Origin: JAKSCF01 sp028279945
Lineage (GTDB): Bacteria; Bacillota; Clostridia; Peptostreptococcales; JAAYPU01
Direction: 5' to 3'
NCBI GenBank assembly: GCA_028279945.1
Contig: JANQMT010000140.1
Coordinates: 1-19,162, forward strand
Length of the DNA stretch: 19,162 nucleotides
Position 1 is the first letter of the stretch, and the number at the start of each line of letters is the position of its first letter. The translations under genes and the position numbers were made by a program. The notes beneath the pieces are model-generated. The model worked only from the letters and a program-made list of their open reading frames with translations. It searched no databases and was not told where the DNA came from. This document shows positions 1 through 7,666 of this stretch, in pieces.

Positions 1-202
1 CTTAGCAGTAAAAAATATTATAATATATATAAATTAAAATTCTTGTGACATTTCTAATATAACAAAAAAATTATGATTCATTTTCATAATCATCTTTTAC
101 AATATTCCAACATAATTTTACATGCAACAAGTGAATAAAGAAGACTTTAGGTTTATAGGTTCCTTAAAAACCTAATATAGAAACTAAGGGGGAGATATAT
201 TA
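1..202. other. AT-rich leader upstream of the chemoreceptor gene
   Basis: No gene is visible in this very AT-rich stretch. It contains an imperfect dyad around 71-91. Just before the ribosome-binding site, the direct repeat TAGGTT (148-153 and 156-161) can pair in two alternative ways with AACCTA at 169-174, giving a short mutually exclusive hairpin. I found no convincing sigma-A promoter, no flagellar-type promoter, and none of the conserved cores of the cyclic-di-GMP riboswitch that sometimes precedes chemoreceptor genes in Clostridia. The site AAGGGGGAG ends about nine bases before the ATG at 203 and supports that start. Confidence 0.4.
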
Positions 203-2833
203 ATGAATTGGTTTAATAATTTAAAAATAAGTAAAAAGTTGATATTGTCTTTTATTTTCGTTGCAATTATTACAGGTGTCGTAGGCAGCGTCGCCTATAC
301 GGGAATGTCGGCAATCCAAAAATCCCAAGATGATATTTCAACCATAAGACTGCCCAGTGTTAAATCCCTTCTCATTATCTCGGAGGCGCAAACCGCCATA
401 TTAGCTGGAGAAAGAGGTCTCAGCAACAGGCGGATGATGGATCGCAGAATTCGTGAGCAGGAGTATCAATATATTGAAAATGCCTTTAAAAGGGCTGAAG
501 AAGCTTGGCAAATCTACGAATCTTTTCCTAAAAATCAGGAAGAAATGGAACGCTGGGAGGAATTTAAATTCAGATGGGGAAAGTGGAAAGAAAATCATCA
601 GAAAGTTTTTGATTTGTCTAGAGAAAAGGATAAACTGCTGTCAGAATATGATCTTTCTTTTGACGATTCACAAATCACTGCCGTAGATGAGAAGATATTA
701 TTTGCTTCATTAAGTACTAGAACCACTTTTTTTATAGCAGAAAATGCTCTAAATGAACTCATTGAGATCAATATTCAGGAAGCTAATCATCAGGATATAA
801 TTGCGGATACCGCCAGTGAAAGAACTTCGACAGTTCTTTTGATTTTAAGTATCGCGGCAATTCTCATTGCCATTGTATTAGGTTCATTGATCAGTTTATA
901 TATTAAAAGACAATTGTCCATATTAGAAAAAACTGCCAATCAACTGGCTGTGGGTGATATTGACGTAGAAATCGTTCAGAAATCGAAAGATGAAATAGGA
1001 CAGGTATTCGGAGCATTTAAAAAACTTTCAGATAGAATATTCTGGTATGAAGCCTTGCTGGATTCGGTACCATTTCCCATGTCCGTTACGGATATGGATC
1101 TGAATTGGACTTTTATCAATAAAGCTGTTGAAAAAACCACGGATAAAAAAAGAAGTGAACTGATTGGAAAGCATTGCAGCCACTGGAAATCAAATGTTTG
1201 TCATACCGAAAATTGCGGTGTTGAAAAATTAAGAAAGGGTGAATCTCAGATATTCTTCAAGCAAAATAATAGAACCTTCCAAGTGGATACATCATATATT
1301 CTTGATAGAAATGGCAATAAAATTGGACACCTAGAATTTGTACAAAATATCACTGCAAAAACCAGGTCTTCAGAGTATCAAAGCAATGAAGTAAAAAGAC
1401 TGGCAGATAATCTCAAGCTGATATCCAAGGGAAATCTTGATTTGGATTTAAATGTAGCCGAAAGTGATAAATATACGGTTTCAGAACGAAATAATTTCTT
1501 AGAAATCAACAACAATCTCGCCTTGGTTAAAGAAGCAATTGAAAACCTTATATCCGATATTGGCGTGCTGATACAAGCTGCACTGGATGGACAACTCAAT
1601 ACGAGAGCAGATGATACAAAACACAACGGAGAATTCGCAAAAGTTGTAAACGGTGTCAATCAGACGCTGGATGCAATCATCACACCCGTGCAAGAATCAT
1701 TAAAAGTATTGCAGCAAATAGCCAATGGTAATTTGAGTGCCAGGGTAACGGGCGAGTATAATGGTGACCTTTCTGACATTAAGAACGGGTTGAATTTTAC
1801 AGGAGAAACCATACAGGGTTATATTAATGAGATATCAGAAGTATTAAGGAACATGTCCAATAAGGATCTCACCGATGGCATTGACAGAGAATATCTTGGA
1901 GACTTTACACAATTAAAAGATTCTATCAATTACATATTAGAACAATTCAACCTTATCCTATCGGAGATCAATACTTCTGCCGAGCAAGTAGAATCGGGGA
2001 CTGACCAAGTAGCCTCATCCAGCCAGAGTCTTTCTCAAGGCGCCTCTCAACAGGCGGGTGCAGTAGAAGAAATCGGAGCAACGGTAACCGAAGTAGCCGA
2101 CCAAACAAAAGAAAATGCAGAGAATGCTAACAAAGCTAACCAACTGGCTCAGAATGCAAAATCCGTTGCGCAAAACGGTAATGTACAGATGCAGGAAATG
2201 TTAAAAGCCATGAATGAAATCAAAGATTCCTCTAAGAGTATTTCAAACATCATCAAAGTCATAGACGAGATCGCTTTCCAGACCAATATTTTGGCTCTAA
2301 ATGCTGCAGTAGAAGCTGCAAGAGCAGGAGAACATGGAAAAGGATTTGCAGTTGTAGCGGAAGAAGTGAGGAATTTGGCCGCAAGGAGTGCAAAAGCAGC
2401 CAAAGAGACAACAGACTTAATAGATAATTCTATTAATAAAGTAGAAGACGGATACAAAATGGCCAATAATACCGCACAGGCTCTTAACGAGATTGTATCA
2501 GGTGTTACGGATGCCGTTCAAATCGTAGGAACGATAGCCGATGCTTCCGTTAATCAGGCAAATTCCATATCAGAAATCAATCAGGGTATCGAACAGATTT
2601 CTGCTGTCACTCAAACCAATACGGCTACAGCGGAAGAAAGTGCATCGGCCAGCGAAGAAATGGCCGGACAAGCACAAACGCTAAAAGCGATGATTAATGA
2701 ATTTAATTTAAAGAATACAAAAGGATTATACGAAGTAAAAAGAAAAAATAGTAAGCCCCAAATAGCTATATCTGATGGTATAGCACAGTTAACTGAGATT
2801 TCATTAGAAGATAATCCATCTGATAAATATTAA
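203..2833 (+). CDS. Methyl-accepting chemotaxis protein with PAS and poly-HAMP region
   Basis: This is a membrane chemoreceptor that would signal to CheA/CheW. The 876-residue protein has a first membrane segment at about residues 12-32, an extracytoplasmic helical sensor region at about 33-208, a second membrane segment at about 209-234, and a HAMP domain at about 235-288. A PAS domain follows at about 289-390, containing C325, W328, C333 and C338. Next come four HAMP-like units whose G-x-L or K-x-L cores lie near 412, 465, 511 and 556. The signalling domain runs from about 590 to 835, with the conserved hairpin tip at 688-727 (E-I-A-F-Q-T-N-I-L-A-L-N-A-A-V-E-A-A-R core). A charged tail follows. 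The start is supported by a strong purine-rich ribosome-binding site. The gene is monocistronic as far as can be seen and converges on the catabolic locus. The ligand is unknown; the cysteine-bearing PAS suggests an internal redox or metal signal, which is inference. Confidence 0.95.
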   Translation: MNWFNNLKISKKLILSFIFVAIITGVVGSVAYTGMSAIQKSQDDISTIRLPSVKSLLIISEAQTAILAGERGLSNRRMMDRRIREQEYQYIENAFKRAEEAWQIYESFPKNQEEMERWEEFKFRWGKWKENHQKVFDLSREKDKLLSEYDLSFDDSQITAVDEKILFASLSTRTTFFIAENALNELIEINIQEANHQDIIADTASERTSTVLLILSIAAILIAIVLGSLISLYIKRQLSILEKTANQLAVGDIDVEIVQKSKDEIGQVFGAFKKLSDRIFWYEALLDSVPFPMSVTDMDLNWTFINKAVEKTTDKKRSELIGKHCSHWKSNVCHTENCGVEKLRKGESQIFFKQNNRTFQVDTSYILDRNGNKIGHLEFVQNITAKTRSSEYQSNEVKRLADNLKLISKGNLDLDLNVAESDKYTVSERNNFLEINNNLALVKEAIENLISDIGVLIQAALDGQLNTRADDTKHNGEFAKVVNGVNQTLDAIITPVQESLKVLQQIANGNLSARVTGEYNGDLSDIKNGLNFTGETIQGYINEISEVLRNMSNKDLTDGIDREYLGDFTQLKDSINYILEQFNLILSEINTSAEQVESGTDQVASSSQSLSQGASQQAGAVEEIGATVTEVADQTKENAENANKANQLAQNAKSVAQNGNVQMQEMLKAMNEIKDSSKSISNIIKVIDEIAFQTNILALNAAVEAARAGEHGKGFAVVAEEVRNLAARSAKAAKETTDLIDNSINKVEDGYKMANNTAQALNEIVSGVTDAVQIVGTIADASVNQANSISEINQGIEQISAVTQTNTATAEESASASEEMAGQAQTLKAMINEFNLKNTKGLYEVKRKNSKPQIAISDGIAQLTEISLEDNPSDKY

Positions 2834-2881
2834 AAACCCCCATCTTAATTGACAGAAAATTTTCTGCAGACTTTAATAGAG

Positions 2882-2916
2882 AAAAATAGGCTGGAATTTA
2901 CAATAATTCCAGCCTA
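2882..2916 (-). terminator. Intrinsic terminator of the PTS catabolic locus
   Basis: A perfect 12-bp stem (TAGGCTGGAATT at 2887-2898 with AATTCCAGCCTA at 2905-2916) encloses a 6-nt loop. On the minus strand it is followed by five U residues (2882-2886). The TAG stop codon of the HPr gene (2914-2916) forms the first three bases of the stem, so coding sequence and terminator are fused. On the plus strand no T-run follows, so it would stop chemoreceptor transcription less well. Confidence 0.93.
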
Positions 2917-3177
2917 CTCACAAAAATCACAATCCACGAGTGCTTTTAGTGCTTCAATTACCTCTTTTTCGTCATCACCCTCAGCCATTAATCTAATTTT
3001 CGTTCCTTTGGCGGCTCCAATACTCAATATTCCCAATAAACTTTTTGCATTATATACTTTGTTATCTTTCTCAATGGAAACGGTTGATTTATATTTTTGT
3101 GCCTCTTGAACAAACATGGCCGCAGGGCGGGCGTGAAGCCCTGCTTGGTTATTTAAGGTCACTTCAGCTTTGTACAT
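2914..3177 (-). CDS. HPr family phosphocarrier protein
   Basis: This is a small cytoplasmic PTS phosphocarrier that takes phosphate from enzyme I and passes it to EIIA domains. The 87-residue protein has the usual HPr length. The active-site histidine is H15 in G-L-H-A-R-P-A. The regulatory serine is S46 in N-A-K-S-L-L-G, followed by the I-L-S-I-G-A hydrophobic patch that HPr kinase and CcpA recognise in Gram-positives. Both residues align with the B. subtilis numbering without gaps. The start is fixed by AAGGAGG seven bases upstream, and the first 14 bases overlap the end of the preceding reductase gene, which suggests translational coupling. It is the last gene of a sugar-specific operon and no enzyme I gene lies nearby. 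It could be a dedicated HPr or the cell's general one. I leave the symbol ptsH off for that reason. Confidence 0.95.
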   Translation of the reverse strand: MYKAEVTLNNQAGLHARPAAMFVQEAQKYKSTVSIEKDNKVYNAKSLLGILSIGAAKGTKIRLMAEGDDEKEVIEALKALVDCDFCE

Positions 3178-4045
3178 TGTTATTCCTCCTTGAAATATTA
3201 AATTCCAAAATACATTCCGTCAGTGCTTCGTTCCAATCCCTGAGTTCTAAATTAAAAGTGTTTTTGAATGCAATACTTGAAAATACAGTGTTTTTGGGTC
3301 TTTGAGCTAATCTATTCTTTTGTAATATTGGCATCATGTTATCAGTGGATAAATTTAATAATTCTGCACATTTTTTATAGAATTCATATCTTGACGCTTT
3401 CCCTTGATTAGAAATATGGTACAGTCCATAGAAATCTGTTTTAGCCATTTTTAGAATTGCATCTGCCGCATCTTTGCAATAAGTCGGTGAACATATTTGG
3501 TCCGTAGTAAATTCCATAACCTCATTTTTACTTAGTTTTTCTATCATGATATTTAAAGAATTGTTTTGAGGATTTCCAAGTGTGCCAAATAGTAAGGGCA
3601 CTCTGACAATAAAATGCTTTCTATGATAACGCATCACCTCTTGTTCAGCCATCATTTTGCTATACCCATAAGCATTAATTGGATGGGTTGGGTCATATTC
3701 ACTGTAAGATTGTTTGGTATTGCCATCGAACACAGAGTCGCTGCTGATATGTATGAGTGGAATATCCAGCTGACTTGCAGACAGCGCCACGTTCTTTGTT
3801 CCAAATGTATTGATAGTGAGAACTTTTTCCCTTATTTTTTCAGCCTCATCAACCATTCTAAATCCTGCACTATGAATGATTAAATCAGGTTTTTCATTCT
3901 TAAAGTATGTCATTACTTTTTGGGTATCGGTTATATCGAGATCCTTTCTCCCTAATAACGGCACAACCTTATATTCCGTATCGAATACTTTAGTCAAATA
4001 TGATCCAAAAAGACCCGATGCGCCTGTTATGATTACTTTTTTCAT
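3164..4045 (-). CDS. RmlD-like NAD(P)-dependent extended SDR reductase
   Basis: This 293-residue protein belongs to the extended short-chain dehydrogenase superfamily, closest in pattern to dTDP-4-dehydrorhamnose reductase. The nucleotide-binding loop is G-A-S-G-L-F-G (residues 8-14). H-S-A-G-F-R-M-V-D-E-A-E (58-69) matches the RmlD signature, S-S-D-S-V-F-D-G (101-108) supplies the active-site serine region, and Y126-x3-K130 is the catalytic pair. A late Q-R-P segment (248-250) also resembles RmlD. The start has AAGGAG seven bases upstream. The gene sits inside a PTS catabolic locus with no nucleotide-sugar genes near it, so true rhamnose synthesis is unlikely. A keto reduction or hydroxyl oxidation of the imported compound is a better guess. 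The family assignment is firm; the substrate is unknown. Confidence 0.88.
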   Translation of the reverse strand: MKKVIITGASGLFGSYLTKVFDTEYKVVPLLGRKDLDITDTQKVMTYFKNEKPDLIIHSAGFRMVDEAEKIREKVLTINTFGTKNVALSASQLDIPLIHISSDSVFDGNTKQSYSEYDPTHPINAYGYSKMMAEQEVMRYHRKHFIVRVPLLFGTLGNPQNNSLNIMIEKLSKNEVMEFTTDQICSPTYCKDAADAILKMAKTDFYGLYHISNQGKASRYEFYKKCAELLNLSTDNMMPILQKNRLAQRPKNTVFSSIAFKNTFNLELRDWNEALTECILEFNISRRNNNVQS

Positions 4046-4058
4046 GATAAACTCCTTA

Positions 4059-4676
4059 TTATTTAATCAAGATTGCCCTGCATGGTGAGCCTTCACTGTT
4101 CATCACATTCAGCGGAAAACAAGAAATAATATATTCTCCTTCATCAACCCCATATAAATTGATACCTTCCAACAATATTACACCTTTTGATAGTAGGATT
4201 TTATGAGCATCTTTAATTTTATTATTGATGTTGTCAACGCTGAAATAGTCAATTCCTATTAATTTAATTCCCATTTTTGATAGATATTCTGATCCGCTTT
4301 TATCAATATACACATTATTTATAACTTCTTGGCCTTTATTCTGTAGCGTTGAATTATTGGTTTTAAACAGTATTCTTTCACCGGTAATTTTTTTCTTTGA
4401 CAAAGTTTCTTGACTTATGACAGCTGCATCTATTTCTATTACAGCGCATTGGCCGTAAAAAGTCTCAAGTGGTATATCTTGAATTTTAATGCCGTCCTCA
4501 ATAAAATGGTAGGGTGCATCTACATGGGTCCCTATATGCATAGGCATGGCTATTTTGGATAAGCTGTATTGATCACCAAGACTATAATCTTTTAAAACCT
4601 CATGTTTATAATCTTCTAATGAAGGATACTTACTCATACCATTAAAGTTCTTTATAGAAATGTCAATAAATTTCAT
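4059..4676 (-). CDS. Cyclase-family metal-dependent hydrolase (kynurenine formamidase-like fold)
   Basis: This 205-residue cytoplasmic protein belongs to the cyclase/formamidase family, whose members hydrolyse amide, lactam or similar bonds using a divalent metal. The family metal motif is complete: H47-I-G-T-H51-V-D53-A-P-Y-H57. The C-terminal half keeps the second conserved block around H158 and E170 (A-H-K-I-L-L-S-K-G-V-I-L-L-E-G). The start is supported by GGGAG about seven bases upstream. Thirteen bases separate its stop from the SDR start, so the two are probably co-translated. No tryptophan-degradation genes are present, so a kynurenine role is unlikely. Opening of a lactone, lactam or amide in the imported sugar acid would fit the context; that is inference. 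Confidence 0.87.
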   Translation of the reverse strand: MKFIDISIKNFNGMSKYPSLEDYKHEVLKDYSLGDQYSLSKIAMPMHIGTHVDAPYHFIEDGIKIQDIPLETFYGQCAVIEIDAAVISQETLSKKKITGERILFKTNNSTLQNKGQEVINNVYIDKSGSEYLSKMGIKLIGIDYFSVDNINNKIKDAHKILLSKGVILLEGINLYGVDEGEYIISCFPLNVMNSEGSPCRAILIK

Positions 4677-4696
4677 ATGCTTCTCCCTTCATTTTC

Positions 4697-4727
4697 TGTA
4701 TCAGTGCATATAAAATGCACTGATACA
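4697..4727 (-). promoter_or_regulatory. Intercistronic hairpin between the aldolase and cyclase genes
   Basis: A perfect 13-bp inverted repeat (TGTATCAGTGCAT at 4697-4709 and ATGCACTGATACA at 4715-4727) with a 5-nt loop fills the 73-base gap. On the minus strand it is followed by GAAAATGAAGGG rather than a U-run, so it is unlikely to be a full terminator. Roles in 3'-end protection or RNA processing of the upstream segment are plausible. Confidence 0.75.
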
Positions 4728-4749
4728 ATCATTGATTCATACTCCCAAA

Positions 4750-5634
4750 TTAAATCATGCCCAATTCAATTAATTCATTTCTAATTGCTTCTTTTTCTTT
4801 TTCTGATGCAGCGATAAATGGCGCTCTTGGGAAGGTTTTTATTATACCTCTAATATCCAGCATTGCATAAATTGCCAGCTGTGTTGATTTTGCCAGATAC
4901 ATGATATCTCGCATTTTATTCACTCTAAACTGTGTCTCCCTGCACTTTTCGAATTCTCCTGCCATACCTTGGTTATACATTTCTACAACGATTTCGGGAA
5001 AAGCATTTGCAAGACCGGGTATAAATGCCTGAGTTCCCAATGCACATGCAGACAGCCACATGGCTTCTGTTCCTAAAACCACATCAAATCCTTCTTTGCC
5101 TAATTTTCGATGATATGTGGCATGTGTCAAAATATCAAAAGTTGCATCTTTGACACCGGCTATGCCGATATCCTTTAATCTTTCCATCAGATCCAAAGAC
5201 ATTGGATATCCTTGAAATCCAGGATTGTTATAAACATATACGGGTATTTCCGATACGGATTGAACGATGTCTTCAAAGAAATATAAAACATTGTCATCAT
5301 TATGTTTGAAATAATAAGGCCCTACAGCTGCAACAGCTTTTGCTCCGATACTTTCAGCGTGTGCGGCGAGTTCTGCAGATTGTTTATTGGTTGTTGTTCC
5401 AACCTGTACGATGACATCGCATTTGCTTTTAGCTTTTTTAACGGTTATATCGGCAACGGTTTTCCTCTCTTCAACACTCATAAGGGCTCCGCCCCCGTAA
5501 GACCCATTAATAAATACGCCATGAACATTCTCACTTAGAAACTCAACCAGTTTTTCTAATGATGATGTATCAATCTCTCCATTCTCTTTAAATGGTGTTA
5601 TCATTGGTGGTATACAGCCTTTCATTTTATACAT
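4750..5634 (-). CDS. DapA/NanA-superfamily Schiff-base aldolase or dehydratase
   Basis: This 294-residue TIM-barrel protein belongs to the dihydrodipicolinate synthase / N-acetylneuraminate lyase superfamily, which forms a lysine Schiff base with a 2-oxo acid and cleaves, condenses or dehydrates it. The Schiff-base lysine is K162 in G-V-K-D-A-T, and the catalytic tyrosine is Y135 in V-Y-V-Y-N-N-P. The usual G-T-T-G-E carboxylate-binding motif is changed to G-S-Y-G-G (44-48). The arginine that follows Y-N-x-P-S in lysine-pathway DapA is replaced by G-F-Q-G. It is therefore not a normal dihydrodipicolinate synthase. A catabolic lyase or dehydratase acting on a 2-oxo acid is the best reading. 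The start has AAAGGA nine bases upstream. Six bases separate the upstream dehydrogenase stop from this start, so the two are tightly co-transcribed. Confidence 0.9.
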   Translation of the reverse strand: MYKMKGCIPPMITPFKENGEIDTSSLEKLVEFLSENVHGVFINGSYGGGALMSVEERKTVADITVKKAKSKCDVIVQVGTTTNKQSAELAAHAESIGAKAVAAVGPYYFKHNDDNVLYFFEDIVQSVSEIPVYVYNNPGFQGYPMSLDLMERLKDIGIAGVKDATFDILTHATYHRKLGKEGFDVVLGTEAMWLSACALGTQAFIPGLANAFPEIVVEMYNQGMAGEFEKCRETQFRVNKMRDIMYLAKSTQLAIYAMLDIRGIIKTFPRAPFIAASEKEKEAIRNELIELGMI

Positions 5635-5640
5635 TTAAAA

Positions 5641-6648
5641 TCATCCTTTCATTAATAATGTAACGATCTCATCTTCTATTTCAATTCCATCCTTCAAGTT
5701 TTTCATTCTTTTACTTTCTTCCATCTCTCCGGGCATAAAAATCTCGTTGCACCCTTCACTTTTTTTTGAATTTTTTAATATGGAAATAAATTCACTTATT
5801 CTATTTCTATACTCAGATTCATTCATAAAATTATTTAAAGGTATACCTGCCATAAATATCCCAACATTCTGTTTGAGATCAAGATCCTTATGCAAGGAGT
5901 GAACACCTGTTAAAAAACCACTTCCAGTCATGACGCCGGACAATAATTCTATTATGATTGATATTGCATAACCCTTATGCCCTCCAAAAGGCAGTAATAT
6001 GCCTTTTAGGGCTTCTTCAGGATTCGTAGTGGATTGACCTTGGCTATTGATTGCCCACCCTTGGGGAATAGGCTTATTATTAAGCTGGTATTCATAGATT
6101 TTTCCTTTTGCAACAGCTGTGGTAGCCATATCAATCACAATATTATGATGCACCCCAGGAAAAGCCACTGAAAAAGGGTTGGTTCCCAGAATCTTTTCAG
6201 CCCCTCCCAAAGGAGCAGTATTAGGATTTGTATTGCTTGTCATGAATGCAGCAGCATAATTATTGCAGATATTTTCAGTATAATAGGCAAGCATTCCACA
6301 ATGATTTGCATTCTTTATACCAACACTTACGCTTTTGTTTTCTCCTATTCCTTTTGTTATGATATCTTGAGCAGCCTTGGCAGCAACCTGACCAAATCCA
6401 CCTTTACAATCAATGATATAAACCGAATCATTTTTCTGTACTATTTCTAAAGCTGCATTGGGATCTATTCCACCCTTCTTTATCCTCTCAATATAAGTTG
6501 GAATCATTTTTATACCGTGTGAGCCGATGCCTCTTAAGTCTGCTTGAAGTGCTGCATCCGCAACAATACCGGCGATATTGTCTTTCACTTTAACCTTTGT
6601 CAGAGCCTTTATTACAATTTCAGATATCTCATGAGATTTTAGTATCAT
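5641..6648 (-). CDS. Ldh2/YiaK-family malate/L-lactate/2-oxo acid dehydrogenase
   Basis: This 335-residue NAD(P)-dependent oxidoreductase belongs to the Ldh family of the YiaK, ureidoglycolate and ComC sulfolactate dehydrogenases, which lack a Rossmann fold. The motifs in order are G-S-H-G-I (42-46), the catalytic-histidine block N-A-N-H116-C-G-M, the D-M-A-T-T segment (173-177) with A-K-G-K-I after it, and P-F-G-G-H-K-G-Y-A (220-228). The length is typical of the family. The ribosome-binding site (AAAGAGAG, about six bases before ATG) is weaker than that of its neighbours. Known members reduce 2-oxo acids such as 2,3-diketogulonate or sulfopyruvate, or oxidise the matching hydroxy acid. It lies between a D-2-hydroxyacid dehydrogenase and a 2-oxo acid lyase, so a 2-hydroxy/2-oxo acid substrate is very likely. 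Its identity is open. Confidence 0.92.
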   Translation of the reverse strand: MILKSHEISEIVIKALTKVKVKDNIAGIVADAALQADLRGIGSHGIKMIPTYIERIKKGGIDPNAALEIVQKNDSVYIIDCKGGFGQVAAKAAQDIITKGIGENKSVSVGIKNANHCGMLAYYTENICNNYAAAFMTSNTNPNTAPLGGAEKILGTNPFSVAFPGVHHNIVIDMATTAVAKGKIYEYQLNNKPIPQGWAINSQGQSTTNPEEALKGILLPFGGHKGYAISIIIELLSGVMTGSGFLTGVHSLHKDLDLKQNVGIFMAGIPLNNFMNESEYRNRISEFISILKNSKKSEGCNEIFMPGEMEESKRMKNLKDGIEIEDEIVTLLMKG

Positions 6649-6662
6649 AATGATCTCTCTTT

Positions 6663-7616
6663 CTATATTTTATTTCTGATATCTCTTTGTTCAATATAAT
6701 CAATGATTGAATCCAATGCATAATTGCTCATCTTTCTAATGGCTTGATAGGTATATGCTCCCGTGTGAGGCGATGCTATGACATTATCTAAATCTAATAA
6801 TTTACTGTTCTTTGGCGGCTCATTTTCGAACGTATCTATACCGGCACCCGCAATTTTTCTATTTTGCAAAGCTTCGAATAAAGCGTCTTCATCTATTAAG
6901 CCGCCTCTTGCAGTGTTAATAATAAAAGCAGTTTCTTTCATTAAACTCATTCTTTCTCTGCTAATGATTTTCTTTGTCTCAAATGTTAAAGGCAAATGAA
7001 GAGAAACATAATCGGAGTTGGTTAACAAAGTATCTATATCTGTGTAAGTAATGTGATACTGATTGATCATTGTTTCATCTCTTAATGTATCAAATGCAAG
7101 AATGTTCATTCCAAAACAGGACAACCGTTTAATAACCTCTTTCCCTATGGTTCCGGTACCTAACACCCCCAGTGTTTGACCCGTTACCTCCCTGCCAATT
7201 TTTCTGACCCACTTTCCTGATTTTACATTTTGTGAATGGATAACTATATTTTTTGCAAGAGAAAATATCATAGCAATGCCATGTTCTGCAACCGCAATAT
7301 TATTGGATTGATCTGCAATCGTTACAACAATGTTTTTTTCTTTAGCGCGGGCAAGATCAATATTATCGAGCCCAACACCATGCTTAGCAATTATTTTTAA
7401 ATTCTCTGCCTTATCCATTAGTTTTTTTGAAATAATATCTGCACCAACTATAATACCGTCGAATTCCTGTATGATATCCATTAGATCATCTTCCATAAAT
7501 ATCTGATCGCGTTTCATATGTGTATAATCAATATTATAGTTTTCAATTTTTCTGAAGACTTCTTCTCCACAACTGCCAAAGGATCTGGCTGTTATTAAAA
7601 GTCTGAACTTTTTCAT
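6663..7616 (-). CDS. D-isomer-specific 2-hydroxyacid dehydrogenase (SerA-like catalytic domain)
   Basis: This 317-residue NAD-dependent dehydrogenase has the short phosphoglycerate-dehydrogenase architecture without a C-terminal ACT domain. The dinucleotide loop G-T-G-T-I-G is at 153-158. The catalytic arginine is R237 in N-T-A-R-G-G, the acidic residue lies in F-E-N-E-P (263-267), and the catalytic histidine is H284 in S-P-H-T-G. The start is fixed by AAAGGAGG four bases upstream. Fourteen bases separate its stop from the start of the Ldh2-type gene. The position inside a PTS catabolic locus argues against a serine-biosynthesis role. Oxidation of a D-2-hydroxy acid, or reduction of the 2-oxo acid handled by the neighbours, is more likely. 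Confidence 0.92.
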   Translation of the reverse strand: MKKFRLLITARSFGSCGEEVFRKIENYNIDYTHMKRDQIFMEDDLMDIIQEFDGIIVGADIISKKLMDKAENLKIIAKHGVGLDNIDLARAKEKNIVVTIADQSNNIAVAEHGIAMIFSLAKNIVIHSQNVKSGKWVRKIGREVTGQTLGVLGTGTIGKEVIKRLSCFGMNILAFDTLRDETMINQYHITYTDIDTLLTNSDYVSLHLPLTFETKKIISRERMSLMKETAFIINTARGGLIDEDALFEALQNRKIAGAGIDTFENEPPKNSKLLDLDNVIASPHTGAYTYQAIRKMSNYALDSIIDYIEQRDIRNKI

Positions 7617-7629
7617 GTTCCCTCCTTTA

Positions 7630-7654
7630 AAGAGGATGAGTTTGTCATCCTCTT
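7630..7654 (-). promoter_or_regulatory. Intercistronic hairpin between the EIIC and 2-hydroxyacid dehydrogenase genes
   Basis: AAGAGGATGA (7630-7639) and TCATCCTCTT (7645-7654) form a perfect 10-bp stem with a 5-nt loop. On the minus strand it lies 12 bases after the EIIC stop, and only TTT-AA follows before the AAAGGAGG site of the next gene. It could be a partial terminator that lowers enzyme-gene expression relative to the transporter, or an RNA-stabilising 3' structure. Confidence 0.72.
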
Positions 7655-7666
7655 CGGAATGATATA

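Noticed and set aside
1..202. Cyclic-di-GMP riboswitch before the chemoreceptor gene
   Set aside because: None of the conserved purine-rich core or tetraloop-receptor sequences of that class is present.
2853..2866. CAGAAAATTTTCTG palindrome as chemoreceptor terminator
   Set aside because: It has no loop and no T-run, so it is unlikely to act as an intrinsic terminator.
3164..4045. dTDP-rhamnose biosynthesis gene rmlD
   Set aside because: The fold motifs match, but there are no rmlA, rmlB or rmlC genes and the gene is embedded in a PTS catabolic operon.
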